Source: Chryseobacterium pennae
GTDB lineage: Bacteria; Bacteroidota; Bacteroidia; Flavobacteriales; Weeksellaceae
Direction of reading: 5' to 3'
NCBI RefSeq assembly: GCF_003385515.1
Contig: NZ_QNVT01000037.1
Span: 1 to 51,497, forward strand
Length of the DNA stretch: 51,497 nucleotides
Shown here in pieces: positions 42,982-51,497 of the stretch (positions within the stretch are counted from its first letter, which is position 1; each line of letters opens with the position of its first letter). The notes under the pieces were generated by a model. The model saw only the letters and a program-made list of their open reading frames with translations, did no database searches and was not told the DNA's origin. The position numbers were made by a program, and so were the translations under genes.

Positions 42982-43896
42982 ATGAAAACATTTAAGAAAA
43001 TTGTGATATCTGTTTTAATGATCATTGCTATTGCAGGATTAAGCGGATATCTCTACTTTGATCAGAAATTCACTCCTGAAAAGAATTATTTAAGGGTTGA
43101 AGATGAAAGCGGAGCTGTACCCATCAAATGGATGGGAAATGATAAAAATGCCCTGATGGTCCCCATTCATTTTCCTAAAGACACCACAACTTATTATCTT
43201 CAGTTTGATACAGGAGCTGCAGACACGGAATTTTACAGTAAAGCAATACAAAAGCTGAAAGGAATCTCCTTCAGAAATGAAAGGGCGATATCCTCATTTT
43301 ATATCGGTCAGTCGAAAATTACATCTGATAAGATCAAAATATCCAATACAGGAAAAGCTTTGGAAAAAAATGATCCTGTTAAAATTATAGGAACATTAGG
43401 TGCTGATATTCTTGAAAACAGGAAAACAATGATCAATTTCAGAGATCAACATATTGTTTTCAATATGTCCCAAGAGCCGGATGAGTTTCGGAATAATCTT
43501 ATTGGTTTTAAATTCAAAAAGAGGAAAATCATTATTAACGGCAATTTAAAAGGAAAGGATGAAAAATTCCTGTATGACTCCGGAACCAGTGCTTATGAAT
43601 TGCTTACAAGTAAGGAAAACTGGGAAATCTTAAGACTGCCGCAGTCAAAAGTTAAAACGGAAAAAGCTCAGTCGAGGCCCCATATTTTAATAACTCATAC
43701 AACAGAAAGTCATGAGTTGATTGGTCTTGGAAACAGAGATATTCTACTCAGTGAAGTTACCTATGTAGAAGGATTTTCCCAGACTCAATATATGCTGATG
43801 AAATTTTCCGGGATGACAGGAATGCTCGGGAATAAAATCTTTTTAAATAACAGAATTTACATTGACTGTTCTCAGGAAAAAATGGGGATTGAATAA
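42982..43896 (+). CDS. Retropepsin-like aspartyl-protease-fold protein, membrane-anchored
   Basis: The product is 304 residues. An N-terminal anchor or signal (VISVLMIIAIAGLSGYLYF) is followed by two aspartyl-protease-like lobes: LQFDTGAADTEFY (D-T-G, near 84) and FLYDSGTSAYEL (D-S-G, near 197). Such paired D-T/S-G motifs suggest an active pepsin-like fold, but the flap residues cannot be judged and many Bacteroidota members are uncharacterised. It is expected to face the periplasm. The substrate is unknown. Confidence 0.65.
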   Translation: MKTFKKIVISVLMIIAIAGLSGYLYFDQKFTPEKNYLRVEDESGAVPIKWMGNDKNALMVPIHFPKDTTTYYLQFDTGAADTEFYSKAIQKLKGISFRNERAISSFYIGQSKITSDKIKISNTGKALEKNDPVKIIGTLGADILENRKTMINFRDQHIVFNMSQEPDEFRNNLIGFKFKKRKIIINGNLKGKDEKFLYDSGTSAYELLTSKENWEILRLPQSKVKTEKAQSRPHILITHTTESHELIGLGNRDILLSEVTYVEGFSQTQYMLMKFSGMTGMLGNKIFLNNRIYIDCSQEKMGIE

Positions 43897-44093
43897 TTGT
43901 ATTCCTAAATCTTTCCAAAGTCGTCTATTTATTTTGTCATGTTTTTAAACAGTATTTAAGGATTTTGGATAAACATTATATTCATAAAGCCCTATAAATT
44001 TGTTATGACAAAATATTTTCTCTGCGCATCTTAGATATTTTCATCTAACCTTATGATTTCGCAGATGTTAACTTTAATAATAAAGCAGTTATC

Positions 44094-44924
44094 ATGATGT
44101 TCGGTGTAAAAAAAGTCTTCATTTTATTAAGTATCACAGGTTTTTTAGCAAGCTTTGTAAAAGCACAGATCAGCCCACCAGGCCTTGGAGATGCCAACAC
44201 TGCATTCTGGTCAGCGTTTGGAGTGAAACGTAATCTTGATTCTTTGGGAAAGAAGCAAACCATGAGCTATATTGCTATAGGACGTAAAAGCAGCCCTGAC
44301 AATGATAATCTGTTTGCTAAACAGGCTATTTTTGTGTTAAACCACGAGTTTTATCATTCTTTTACTCCTCATCAGCAATACAGTTATGCTTTAAGCTACA
44401 GACGACAACCTGAATATGAAAAGGAATCTCCTTATGACAGGGAAAATATAGAACAAGAATTCAGAATTTATGGCCGGTATGCCTATACTTTTGATCTGAG
44501 TAAAAAATTTAAACTTAAAAATACAGTTCGTCAGGAATTCAGAAAGTTTTTTGATGCTGATTTTCATAAAGTGGATGAAGATTTCCAACTCAGAACGCGT
44601 GTCAAAAGCCAACTGACCTATAATTTATCTCCAAAGAATAATCAGAAGCTGGCAATAAGTACTGAAGCATTATTTTCTATCAGTCACTTCAACGAACATG
44701 ACCAGCACTGGAATTCTTTCGGATACCGGGAACTGCGGCTGGCGGCTTATTATATGTTCAATATCCCCAATTCTCCTTTTACAGTAGATATTGGTTATAT
44801 GGATGATCTGATCAGAGGAAGCAGAAGTATTCATCATGGTGGGGTACATTATTTTGCAGCAGATCTCATCTGGAATATTCCTTATAAAAAGAGAGAGACC
44901 AACGATCAGGATCATCTTGATTAA
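44094..44924 (+). CDS. DUF2490 outer-membrane-type protein
   Basis: The product is 276 residues. A signal peptide (FILLSITGFLASFVKAQ) is followed by the DUF2490 pattern: WSAFGVKRNLDSL…MSYIAIGRKSS near the start, then alternating amphipathic strands with Arg/Tyr (EQEFRIYGRYAYTFDLS, FKLKNTVRQEFRKF) and YRELRLAAYYMFN near the end. The predicted structure is a small beta barrel in the outer membrane; the function of the family is unknown. It is followed by a clear terminator (44935-44964). Confidence 0.8.
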   Translation: MMFGVKKVFILLSITGFLASFVKAQISPPGLGDANTAFWSAFGVKRNLDSLGKKQTMSYIAIGRKSSPDNDNLFAKQAIFVLNHEFYHSFTPHQQYSYALSYRRQPEYEKESPYDRENIEQEFRIYGRYAYTFDLSKKFKLKNTVRQEFRKFFDADFHKVDEDFQLRTRVKSQLTYNLSPKNNQKLAISTEALFSISHFNEHDQHWNSFGYRELRLAAYYMFNIPNSPFTVDIGYMDDLIRGSRSIHHGGVHYFAADLIWNIPYKKRETNDQDHLD

Positions 44925-44934
44925 AATAAATCTA

Positions 44935-44964
44935 AAAATCCCAGTCATTGCTGACCGGGATTTT
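44935..44964 (+). terminator. Bidirectional terminator
   Basis: AAAATCCCAGTCA, TTGC loop, TGACCGGGATTTT: 13-bp stem with one mismatch between the DUF2490 gene and the convergent gene. Confidence 0.85.
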
Positions 44965-45021
44965 CGCTGGAAAATATAAATTATCCGTAATATAATTAAG
45001 TATGAATGTTGGTGTAAAATT

Positions 45022-45717
45022 TTAGTTGCAAAGAGTCAGAAACTGGCGGCTCATCTGTACCTTGAATTTAGCTTCTGCCCTTGACTGGGCATAAATGGTA
45101 TGTTCATAAGCCTGAATGATCTTTAATTTCTGATCGATAAATTCTGCGATCTGTACAATGGAGAAAATAAAATCTCTGTACAGCGCTATATCTACGGTCT
45201 GTCCATAATACGGAAGATAAGCTTTAAGAAAAGGAATCGTCATCTGATGTCTGTTATAGCTCACACAATATCCGGCTCCTTCACGGGAAGTTACAATATC
45301 ATAATCATTGATGTAATCCAGAATATTTTTATGACCACTCAGGGCTTCTTTATTTTTTGAGCAATGGCGGTTGATCTTATCCAGGATATGCTGGGCATAT
45401 TCCATCATGGAAATAGTTTTCCATTCAAAAACATGATTCATTCCTTTTTGGGGTGATGCACCATGTTCACAGCCTGTACAGAATGAAATACCTATCTTTT
45501 CATGATAGGGAAAGAAACAATCTTTAATTTCAATGGTGGCATCTGCCTGCAGGCTGTCATCAGCAAAATTATAATAGAGATAAGCAGCATATAAGCCTGC
45601 AAGGGTCTTCAGATAATCTGCCTCACTGGTATTATGATATTCTTCAAACCATTTTTCAAGCTGATCATAATAATGGTTTTCAAAGTCGTTAAAGTTTAAG
45701 TAAAATGGCAATTCCAT
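45022..45717 (-). CDS. Conserved hypothetical protein (231 aa)
   Basis: ATG 45717 (MELPFYLNFNDFENHYYDQLEKW) is preferred over a TTG eight codons upstream. It is a soluble, helical protein rich in Tyr, His and Cys: CFFPYHEKIGISFCTGCEHGA (possible metal-binding CxxC with His), HILDKINRHCSKNK and IVTSREGAGYCVSYNRHQM. No known fold was recognised. It is a single gene facing the DUF2490 gene across the terminator. The Cys/His pattern could bind a metal (inference). Confidence 0.6.
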   Translation of the reverse strand: MELPFYLNFNDFENHYYDQLEKWFEEYHNTSEADYLKTLAGLYAAYLYYNFADDSLQADATIEIKDCFFPYHEKIGISFCTGCEHGASPQKGMNHVFEWKTISMMEYAQHILDKINRHCSKNKEALSGHKNILDYINDYDIVTSREGAGYCVSYNRHQMTIPFLKAYLPYYGQTVDIALYRDFIFSIVQIAEFIDQKLKIIQAYEHTIYAQSRAEAKFKVQMSRQFLTLCN

Positions 45718-45959
45718 AGCTCTGTAATTTTGATAGGACAAAGCTATTACCGTAATGCGACAAAACTTGACGTATTATTTTTTTTCTGAAAAAAGAAAAA
45801 GAAATCTGAAATGAGAAACTTTGATCAGTAATTAACAATTCTAAGCAATTAAATATCAATTACAATTCCACTTCTTATAAAAATCAACAAGTAAAACAAA
45901 CTGATTAACAACTAATTGATATATTTATCCGGCTAGAAACACATCTTACACACCTCGTC

Positions 45960-47492
45960 CTACTTATCATAATTCTTCATCATAAACTCAAAATAATGGA
46001 TCATTTTCAGGTAGTTTTCTATGCTCAGATATTCATTGGTACTGTGGATACTTTGCTGTTCGGCACTATTGATCCTGATCGGCATGAATCTGTAGACGTT
46101 TTTGCTTACAATTTCGTATTTCCCGGCATCGGTTCCAGCCATTGTAAGATAGGGTGAAACAATAGCTCCGGGGTAAATTTCTTTAACTCCTGCTTCAATC
46201 AGTTTGAACGCTTTTGTATTGGATGGAGATACTGACGAAGCTTCTCTTGTATTGTCGATTTCTTCAATTTCAACATCAAAACCCTGGGTTGCTTTTGCGA
46301 TATGGTCACGAACATCTTTCACTGTATTTCCGGGAAGCAGTCTGAAATTAACAACAAATTCAACTTCGGGAGAAAGCACATTGGTTCCGTCACTTCCTTT
46401 CATCATCGTTAACGCTGTTGTAGTTCGTACCAATGCATTGGTTGTATTACTTTTGGTTAGTTGTGAGATCAACAACGGTTTTAAAAGCCACTGATTAGCC
46501 AAAGCCAGCCTTGTTGTAAAGGGCATTGCTCCGCCTATATTATCAAAAAAATCTTTTACCAGTGGAGTGATAACAGGTTTCATCTGATCATCTTCCAGTT
46601 TTTGCATAATAACGGCTGCTTTTCCTATAGCACTTTCCATAGGTGGCATTGAGGAGTGCCCCCCCAGTCCTTTTACTTTTATTTTTGCAGATAGAAAGCC
46701 TTTTTCAGCACATCCTACAACTGCTACATCCGCATCTACTCCTGCTACATTTCCTTTTTTCATGATCAATCCGCCTTCATCATATACAGCATCGAACTTC
46801 AATCCTTTTTTCTTAAAATAATCTGCAATCTGAATGGCTCCATTCTTTCCACCTACCTCTTCATCGAAACCAAAAGCTAAATAGATATCTCTTTGAGGAA
46901 TCTGCTTGCTTTTAATCAGATTATTCATAGACTCCATCAAAGAGAAAAGCATTCCTTTCATGTCTATTGCTCCCCTTCCATAGATTCTTCCATTGGCCAC
47001 TGCTCCTGAAAAAGGGGCATATTCCCAATCTTCAGCAACTTTTGAAACTGACTCGGAAGGTTTATCATCCGGTCTGAAAACATTTTCATCTGTATTTTTT
47101 ATATCAGCATCTCCCGGTGGAACTACATCCATGTGGGAAAGAAACAATATGGGTTCTAATGCTGAATTACTTCCTTTAAGCCTGAAAACCAGTCCGTATT
47201 TATTAACCTCTATGTTTTCGGTATTTTGATATACTAATGGATAGGTTGTTTTCAGATATTCTTTAAACTGATCAAAAGGGGCATAATTAAATTCGCCCAA
47301 ACTACCTGTAGAAACGGTAGGAATCTTTATCCCTCCGGAAAATCTTGATACTGCGGAATCATTTTTTACAGGCTTCCATCCTTCTCCGGCTCTTGATAGA
47401 TTTTTCTTAAAAGGATAGGTGTATGTTTTAATCAATACTATCGCTGCAAGAATAACGAGAATTCCAAGAATGGTTAAAAGAACTTTTTTCAT
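45960..47492 (-). CDS. M20-family zinc carboxypeptidase/dipeptidase, membrane-anchored
   Basis: The product is 510 residues from ATG 47492. The upstream open frame is ignored because MKKVLLTILGILVILAAIVLIKTY is the natural N-terminal anchor. The M20 core has the metal and catalytic residues H120-x-D122 (FLSHMDVVPPG), D177 (GRGAIDMKG), E211/E212 (GFDEEVGGKNG) and a later GTDAGKY (metal site). A lid or dimerisation domain is inserted about residues 265-410. It probably cleaves peptides or N-acylated amino acids in the periplasm, as carboxypeptidase-S-like enzymes do. It is not in an operon with its neighbours, except possibly map downstream on the same strand 1.5 kb away. Confidence 0.88.
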   Translation of the reverse strand: MKKVLLTILGILVILAAIVLIKTYTYPFKKNLSRAGEGWKPVKNDSAVSRFSGGIKIPTVSTGSLGEFNYAPFDQFKEYLKTTYPLVYQNTENIEVNKYGLVFRLKGSNSALEPILFLSHMDVVPPGDADIKNTDENVFRPDDKPSESVSKVAEDWEYAPFSGAVANGRIYGRGAIDMKGMLFSLMESMNNLIKSKQIPQRDIYLAFGFDEEVGGKNGAIQIADYFKKKGLKFDAVYDEGGLIMKKGNVAGVDADVAVVGCAEKGFLSAKIKVKGLGGHSSMPPMESAIGKAAVIMQKLEDDQMKPVITPLVKDFFDNIGGAMPFTTRLALANQWLLKPLLISQLTKSNTTNALVRTTTALTMMKGSDGTNVLSPEVEFVVNFRLLPGNTVKDVRDHIAKATQGFDVEIEEIDNTREASSVSPSNTKAFKLIEAGVKEIYPGAIVSPYLTMAGTDAGKYEIVSKNVYRFMPIRINSAEQQSIHSTNEYLSIENYLKMIHYFEFMMKNYDK

Positions 47493-47600
47493 AGTGAATA
47501 GTTTATGAATGGTTTGGTTCTTTAAATATAGCAAAGTATTTTCTCATTAACAATTTTAAAGCAAAGGGTTTCAGGAAAGGAAGTCGGAGGATGGAAGATA

Positions 47601-48365
47601 TCAGTTCAGGATTTCATTCATTTGGGTCAGAATGATTGGTTTTCCATCAGTGATTAAAATAGTATGTTCATGTTGTGCCATATAGCCGCCTTTGTTCCCT
47701 ACCATAGTCCAGCCATCTTTTAATTCTACAGCAAGATTTGAGGAAGTGGAAATAAATGTTTCAATAGCCACCACAGAATTTTTCTTAAAACGTCTGGTAT
47801 CAAAACGGTTTTTATAATTTAGCAACTCATCAGGTTGCTCGTGTAAACTTCTTCCTACTCCATGTCCACCGAGGTTCTTAATAACTTTAAAACCTCTTTT
47901 CTTCGCTTCTGTCTCCATTAAAAATCCAATATCAGCAATTTTCACCCCTCCTTTAATGTTATCAATGGTTTTTTGAAGAATATCTTTGGAAGCTTCTACC
48001 AATTTCTGATGCTGATTGACATCTTTCCCTATCACAAAAGAACCGCCATTATCAGCCCAATATCCGTTGAGTTCAGCGGAAACATCAATATTGATAAGAT
48101 CCCCTTCTTTCAAAACTCTCTGATCGGTAGGAATCCCGTGGCAAAATTCATTATCTACGCTTATACAGGTCCATCCCGGAAATCCATAAGTAAGATAAGG
48201 TGCAGATTTGGCACCGAAACCGGCGAGTATTTTGGCCCCATATTCATCAAGCTCTTTTGTAGTCATCCCTGGCTGGGCATATTGTGTCATTTCTTTTAAA
48301 GTATAGGCAACCGCCTCACTTACTTTTTGCATTCCGATTAACTGATCATCGCTGGTAATTGACAT
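47601..48365 (-). CDS. map: Type I methionine aminopeptidase
   Basis: The product is 254 residues. The metal ligands of the family are all visible: D94 (NIDVSAEL), D105 (YWADNGG), H168 (GGHGVGRSLHE), E202 (AIETFIST) and E233 (QHEHTILIT), plus the substrate His H76 (CHGIP). It removes the initiator Met from new proteins using two metal ions, cytosolic. In many genomes this gene is linked to secY or rpsB; here it is isolated, so it may be a second copy rather than the essential one (inference). Confidence 0.95.
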   Translation of the reverse strand: MSITSDDQLIGMQKVSEAVAYTLKEMTQYAQPGMTTKELDEYGAKILAGFGAKSAPYLTYGFPGWTCISVDNEFCHGIPTDQRVLKEGDLINIDVSAELNGYWADNGGSFVIGKDVNQHQKLVEASKDILQKTIDNIKGGVKIADIGFLMETEAKKRGFKVIKNLGGHGVGRSLHEQPDELLNYKNRFDTRRFKKNSVVAIETFISTSSNLAVELKDGWTMVGNKGGYMAQHEHTILITDGKPIILTQMNEILN

Positions 48366-48471
48366 GATATTATTTTTTGATTGGATATAAATTTCAATAC
48401 TAAAAGATATTCATAGGTACTGAAAAAGACAAAGTTAAAGAATAAAAATTTGTTTTATTAAGAAAGTAGAA

Positions 48472-48606
48472 TTGAAAAGCATTGAGGAATTAAAAAAGGA
48501 AATAAAAGAATACATACATTATTACAATAATGAAAGAATTAGACTCAATTTAAAAGGAAAGAGTCCTGTACAATACAGAACTCTTTCTTATCAAAATATT
48601 ATTTAA
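48472..48606 (+). pseudogene. IS3-family (IS150-like) transposase, C-terminal fragment
   Basis: 45 codons (KSIEELKKEIKEYIHYYNNERIRLNLKGKSPVQYRTLSYQNII) are the very end of an IS3 integrase, closely related to the fragment at 16223-16462. The outer IS end, TTTGTCTAAACTTTTGGGTG at 48608-48627, differs from the 16.2 kb one by one base. The rest of the element is missing. Confidence 0.8.
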
Positions 48607-48607
48607 G

Positions 48608-48629
48608 TTTGTCTAAACTTTTGGGTGCA
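48608..48629 (+). repeat. IS end (IS150-like)
   Basis: TTTGTCTAAACTTTTGGGTG plus CA. Same end as 16200-16221 in reverse complement, one mismatch. Confidence 0.75.
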
Positions 48630-48661
48630 GTCTAATTGCGGTGGATTTATTTTTATCTGCC

Positions 48662-48700
48662 ACACGATAAAATCGTGCGGGAGCGGGGTATAGCCCCGCT
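48662..48700 (+). repeat. Two GC-rich hairpins
   Basis: CACGAT-aaa-ATCGTG at 48663-48677 and AGCGGGG-tatag-CCCCGCT at 48682-48700, strikingly GC-rich for this AT-rich genome. They could be a repetitive extragenic element. Confidence 0.5.
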
Positions 48701-48847
48701 GTTTTCGTAAACTCTTTAGCTTTTCCATCATGATTTTTTATTCACTACAACAAATATAAAAAATTCAGCCCTTTTATTCTATACCTAAACATTATCCCAA
48801 AGATTTATTTCTATTGTTCTGTTTTCATTTACAAAACAGAACAAGAA

Positions 48848-48869
48848 AACCACCGCAATTGCGGTGGTT
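48848..48869 (-). terminator. Perfect palindrome, terminator-like
   Basis: A 22-bp perfect palindrome with half site AACCACCGCAA. In the minus direction it is followed by TTTTC, 55 bases past the lipoprotein stop. A half copy (AATTGCGGTGG) lies next to the IS end at 48634-48644. Confidence 0.6.
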
Positions 48870-48924
48870 CTATTATTGTCATTATAGCGCAAACGTCACG
48901 CTTGCGACAGCAATGGGGATCAGT

Positions 48925-49479
48925 TTAGTCTTTTTTAAACTTTGCGATACACTGCTCAATAAATTGAGGTTGTGTAAATATCACTTTTTTGTCATTTACA
49001 TACATAAATAACGAATCGTTTTTAACTGCATTGAGTTTTTTATCATGAACCTTTAAAAGAAAAATTACCTGATAATTACCCGTTCTATCTTTTTTTGGTT
49101 CCAGATGACTTACACTTTCTGCAATTTTTATTTCATTTTTCATACTATCGTCCACTTTTGCATATTGTGATTTGATTGCATCTAAATCATTTACTGCTTT
49201 AAAATTTTCAAGTTCTTTTATTAGCTGTTCCTTTCGTTTAATTAATATCTTCAATCTCTGACTAGAATATTGAAATAAGAGATCAGCTTCCTGCCATTCC
49301 ATTAAAGTATCATATTTTGCAAGATGAATGGATTCTAAAGAAGAACCATCTTGTTTAAGCTCTTGTGTAATTTTTTTCTGAATCGATTGGGTTAATTCTT
49401 CTTTAAAGCTTTCAGCCTTATCTTTTCTACAAGAAAGAATAGTGAATAGAATCAATATATAAATTATTTTAGTCTTCAT
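48925..49479 (-). CDS. Small lipoprotein, coupled to the Rhs gene (possible immunity protein)
   Basis: The product is 184 residues with a lipobox ILSCRK at residues 15-20, so it is anchored in a membrane. The mature part is highly charged and coiled-coil-like (SQRLKILIKRKEQLIKELENFKAVN) with a C-terminal strand pair (YQVIFLLKVHDKKL, FMYVNDKKVIF). The start codon is one base after the Rhs stop, so translation is coupled. A gene right behind a polymorphic toxin is usually its immunity protein. The family is not recognised, so this role is inference. Confidence 0.7.
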   Translation of the reverse strand: MKTKIIYILILFTILSCRKDKAESFKEELTQSIQKKITQELKQDGSSLESIHLAKYDTLMEWQEADLLFQYSSQRLKILIKRKEQLIKELENFKAVNDLDAIKSQYAKVDDSMKNEIKIAESVSHLEPKKDRTGNYQVIFLLKVHDKKLNAVKNDSLFMYVNDKKVIFTQPQFIEQCIAKFKKD

Positions 49480-49480
49480 A

Positions 49481-51497
49481 TTATCTTGGTGTTATTCTTT
49501 TTAATATAGAATCAGCTTGCTTATCAAGTCTAGCATTAATAGCATTAACACTACCTACCATTGAATCCTTTTGACTTCTTGACATATTAGTTTTATGTAC
49601 ATCCTGAGTTTTAACACCGACACCGGTTATTCTGTCTCCAGATCCTCTATAAATATTAAGACCAACTGCTTGGGAACCATAAAAACTAAGTGTGTCCGAA
49701 TTTACTGGGTCACCTGTAGCTTTAGAAGGTTTATACAAATCTATCAACGACATAGCATCAACCATAAAATTCATCAAGCTTGGCGCTCCTTTATCCCCTC
49801 TGCTCAAACCATTGTGTATGCCTCCAAAGTAACCTTCTACATCAACTACTTTGTCTATATCTGATCTAAAGAAAGGATTTGTACCACCACCTATACCTGC
49901 ACCTCCTGGATTTGAATAATAATCTCCACCCTCATTTCCTAAATGAGAAATATCTCTGTCCAGTTGAAGTCCACTAGAAACAGTTCCCCCAAGTGTCTCA
50001 TTTGAAAAATTCACCATCGCTGTTGACAAATTATCTGGCATATATTCCGCTGTTCCGCCTGCATTGAGTCTCACATAACCAGCTTCTCCTTCAGCTCCAA
50101 TCTTAGCATCTGAAATTACCGAGCCATTTTTAGCAAATGCATCTGCTCCCGCAGCTTTTGCCTGAGCGGCTGTCGTAATATTCGCATTATATGTCCATTG
50201 ATTATCCTTCTTAATCCAATCTGATTCTGATCTTCCGTCCGGATCGATAAATCTTATAGGATTATTTATAGCATAATTATAAGGTGAAAACCTCCTGTTA
50301 ATTTCCGCCAGCGGATCCACAACACCCCATCTACCAATATCCGGCATATAGAATCTTGCACCGTAATCATACATTCCACTCTCCTGAAGTTCCTTTCCGT
50401 TGTACTTGTAATTATAACTTGGATTACCTCCTAATATATTATACCCTTCATGTTTCAACCCAAAAGGATAATAATTATTTTCCTCAAGAACTTCTATTCC
50501 CGTACCATTTTTGAAATAACTCAATCGTACATTTCCTAAATGATCTGCATAATTGTAAATATACTTATTATTTTCAAAATTAAAATACCCTTCTGAAGTA
50601 GGAACAAATTTCAAGCTTGCTTCTGTATATTGGAAACCATCCAGATAATCTGTAGCTAAGCCAGCCGTTCCTGATTTTTTAACCTTTGTTCCATCCGCTC
50701 TGTAGATATAATAAGTTGTTTTTGAATCTTGGGTAACCTGTTGAGGCAAATTCAAGTAATTATATTTGATGGATGAGATTTTTTTATCCGGATGAGCGGT
50801 CATATTGCCATTGGCATCATAATCTATAGGATTACCACCGGTAGGATATCCCGAAAAATTCCCGGATGCGTCTGATACAGAAGCTAATCTATTGCCATTG
50901 TATGTATAATACAATTGATCTATCTGTATAGGATTATTACCATCTGATTGCCCATATCGGTCTAACCGGATAATATTACCATTAAGGTCATATTGCAGCC
51001 ATTCGTTATAAGCACTTGTAATTTCTACTGTTGAACCCGGTTTACTATAAAAAGCATGAAACATTCTGTTTAAGCTGTCATAACTGTAATTGTACCTCCT
51101 ATAAATACCATCTGTAGAGGTTTTCCAGTCGACCTCTGTAATATTACCATTAAACCTGCCTATTATTGATGCTGGATTGTTATACTTCATTTTATATCCG
51201 AATAAATCTCCATTAAGATTCGAAGGATCATTGATCTGGGTCATCCAGCCTCTGATATTATACTTGTAATCTACGGTTTGTAAAGGATTGACGATATCTG
51301 TTCCACCTACTTTTTTAGATTCCAGCTGGGAAAGTTCATTGTATGTATTCTGGGTGAGGATTTCCACAGGATTGGAATTCACCTGATGTTTGTGGACAAG
51401 CAGCCTGTTCTGGTGATCATACTCAAAGTTTTCTGTGATCACTGTTTCTGTATCGGTTGCTAATCTTTTATGTCTGGTAACAACATTTTGAGCTACT
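49481..51497 (-). CDS. Rhs-repeat protein with unknown C-terminal toxin domain (partial, runs off window)
   Basis: The frame continues past base 51497, so the N-terminus is outside. Visible are YD-repeat motifs (YNYSYDSLNRMFHAFY; YDLNGNIIRLDRY; YDANGNMTAHP), the Rhs core (NYADHLGNVRLSYF) and the hallmark end YNGKELQESGMYDYGARFYMP…RWGVVDPLAEINRRFSPYNYAINNPIRFIDPDGRSE. After DPDG about 240 residues form a variable C-terminal domain (GYVRLNAGGTAEYMPDNL, GIHNGLSRGDKGAPSLMNFMVDAMS, VKTQDVHKTNMSRSQKDSMVGSVNAIN, KQADSILKRITPR) with no motif I can name. Rhs proteins of this layout are polymorphic toxins delivered to rivals; the tip domain is the toxin. Confidence 0.85.
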   Translation of the reverse strand, partial: VAQNVVTRHKRLATDTETVITENFEYDHQNRLLVHKHQVNSNPVEILTQNTYNELSQLESKKVGGTDIVNPLQTVDYKYNIRGWMTQINDPSNLNGDLFGYKMKYNNPASIIGRFNGNITEVDWKTSTDGIYRRYNYSYDSLNRMFHAFYSKPGSTVEITSAYNEWLQYDLNGNIIRLDRYGQSDGNNPIQIDQLYYTYNGNRLASVSDASGNFSGYPTGGNPIDYDANGNMTAHPDKKISSIKYNYLNLPQQVTQDSKTTYYIYRADGTKVKKSGTAGLATDYLDGFQYTEASLKFVPTSEGYFNFENNKYIYNYADHLGNVRLSYFKNGTGIEVLEENNYYPFGLKHEGYNILGGNPSYNYKYNGKELQESGMYDYGARFYMPDIGRWGVVDPLAEINRRFSPYNYAINNPIRFIDPDGRSESDWIKKDNQWTYNANITTAAQAKAAGADAFAKNGSVISDAKIGAEGEAGYVRLNAGGTAEYMPDNLSTAMVNFSNETLGGTVSSGLQLDRDISHLGNEGGDYYSNPGGAGIGGGTNPFFRSDIDKVVDVEGYFGGIHNGLSRGDKGAPSLMNFMVDAMSLIDLYKPSKATGDPVNSDTLSFYGSQAVGLNIYRGSGDRITGVGVKTQDVHKTNMSRSQKDSMVGSVNAINARLDKQADSILKRITPR

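Noticed and set aside
46204..47229. Plus-strand frames opposite the M20 peptidase
   Set aside because: Shadows of a gene with all M20 catalytic residues on the minus strand.

Overview
The window comes from a low-GC Bacteroidota genome. It is most like Chryseobacterium or a close relative (Weeksellaceae, Flavobacteriia). The signs are type IX secretion sorting tails on large secreted proteins, short secreted proteins starting with a 'QVGxNTxxP' module, a SusC-type TonB receptor with a carboxypeptidase-regulatory N-domain, promoters of the Bacteroidota form TTTG-N20-TAnnTTTG, and insertion sequences typical of this group.

Layout. 1-6 kb: start of a lipoprotein, a type B sorted secreted protein and a type A sorted M12B-like metallopeptidase, all on the minus strand. 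6-18 kb: a graveyard of mobile DNA. It holds an ISAon1-type remnant, an almost complete IS3-family copy killed by two nonsense codons, further IS3 and IS982 fragments, a nucleoid-associated-protein remnant with an internal deletion, a truncated copy of an IetS-type subtilase, a decayed excisionase-like gene and a decayed unknown gene. Three related secreted proteins are interspersed. 18-26 kb: a thioesterase-like protein, a DapB homologue, and a mobile module reading excisionase-like gene, tyrosine recombinase, AAA ATPase (IetA) and subtilase (IetS), all on the minus strand. The excisionase gene plus its about 0.5 kb upstream region occurs twice as a direct repeat (17.4-18.2 and 25.3-26.2 kb). 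26-37 kb: a 725-residue protein of unknown function, an abutting truncated gene, a GNAT acetyltransferase, two small DNA-binding proteins and a complete type I restriction-modification operon (hsdR-hsdM-hsdS) between two near-identical terminators. 37.2-37.7 kb: two tandem pieces resembling the 3' end of a tRNA gene, each preceded by a paired hexamer, which looks like a used integration site. 38-48 kb: mostly backbone genes, including a broken secreted protein, a TonB siderophore receptor, an XRE regulator, an aspartyl-protease-like protein, a DUF2490 protein, an M20 peptidase and methionine aminopeptidase. 48.4-51.5 kb: an IS fragment, hairpins, a lipoprotein and the C-terminal part of an Rhs protein running off the window.

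Taken together, the accessory half is a defence island. IetAS (an ATPase plus subtilase anti-phage pair) and a type I RM system sit between integration scars. Remains of an older, related IetAS element lie just to the left of the intact one. The best candidates for something new are the 725-residue protein beside the integrase module, the repeated recombination module with its helically phased hexamer pairs, a helically phased DnaA-box cluster at 42.2 kb, and the Rhs C-terminal domain with its coupled lipoprotein.
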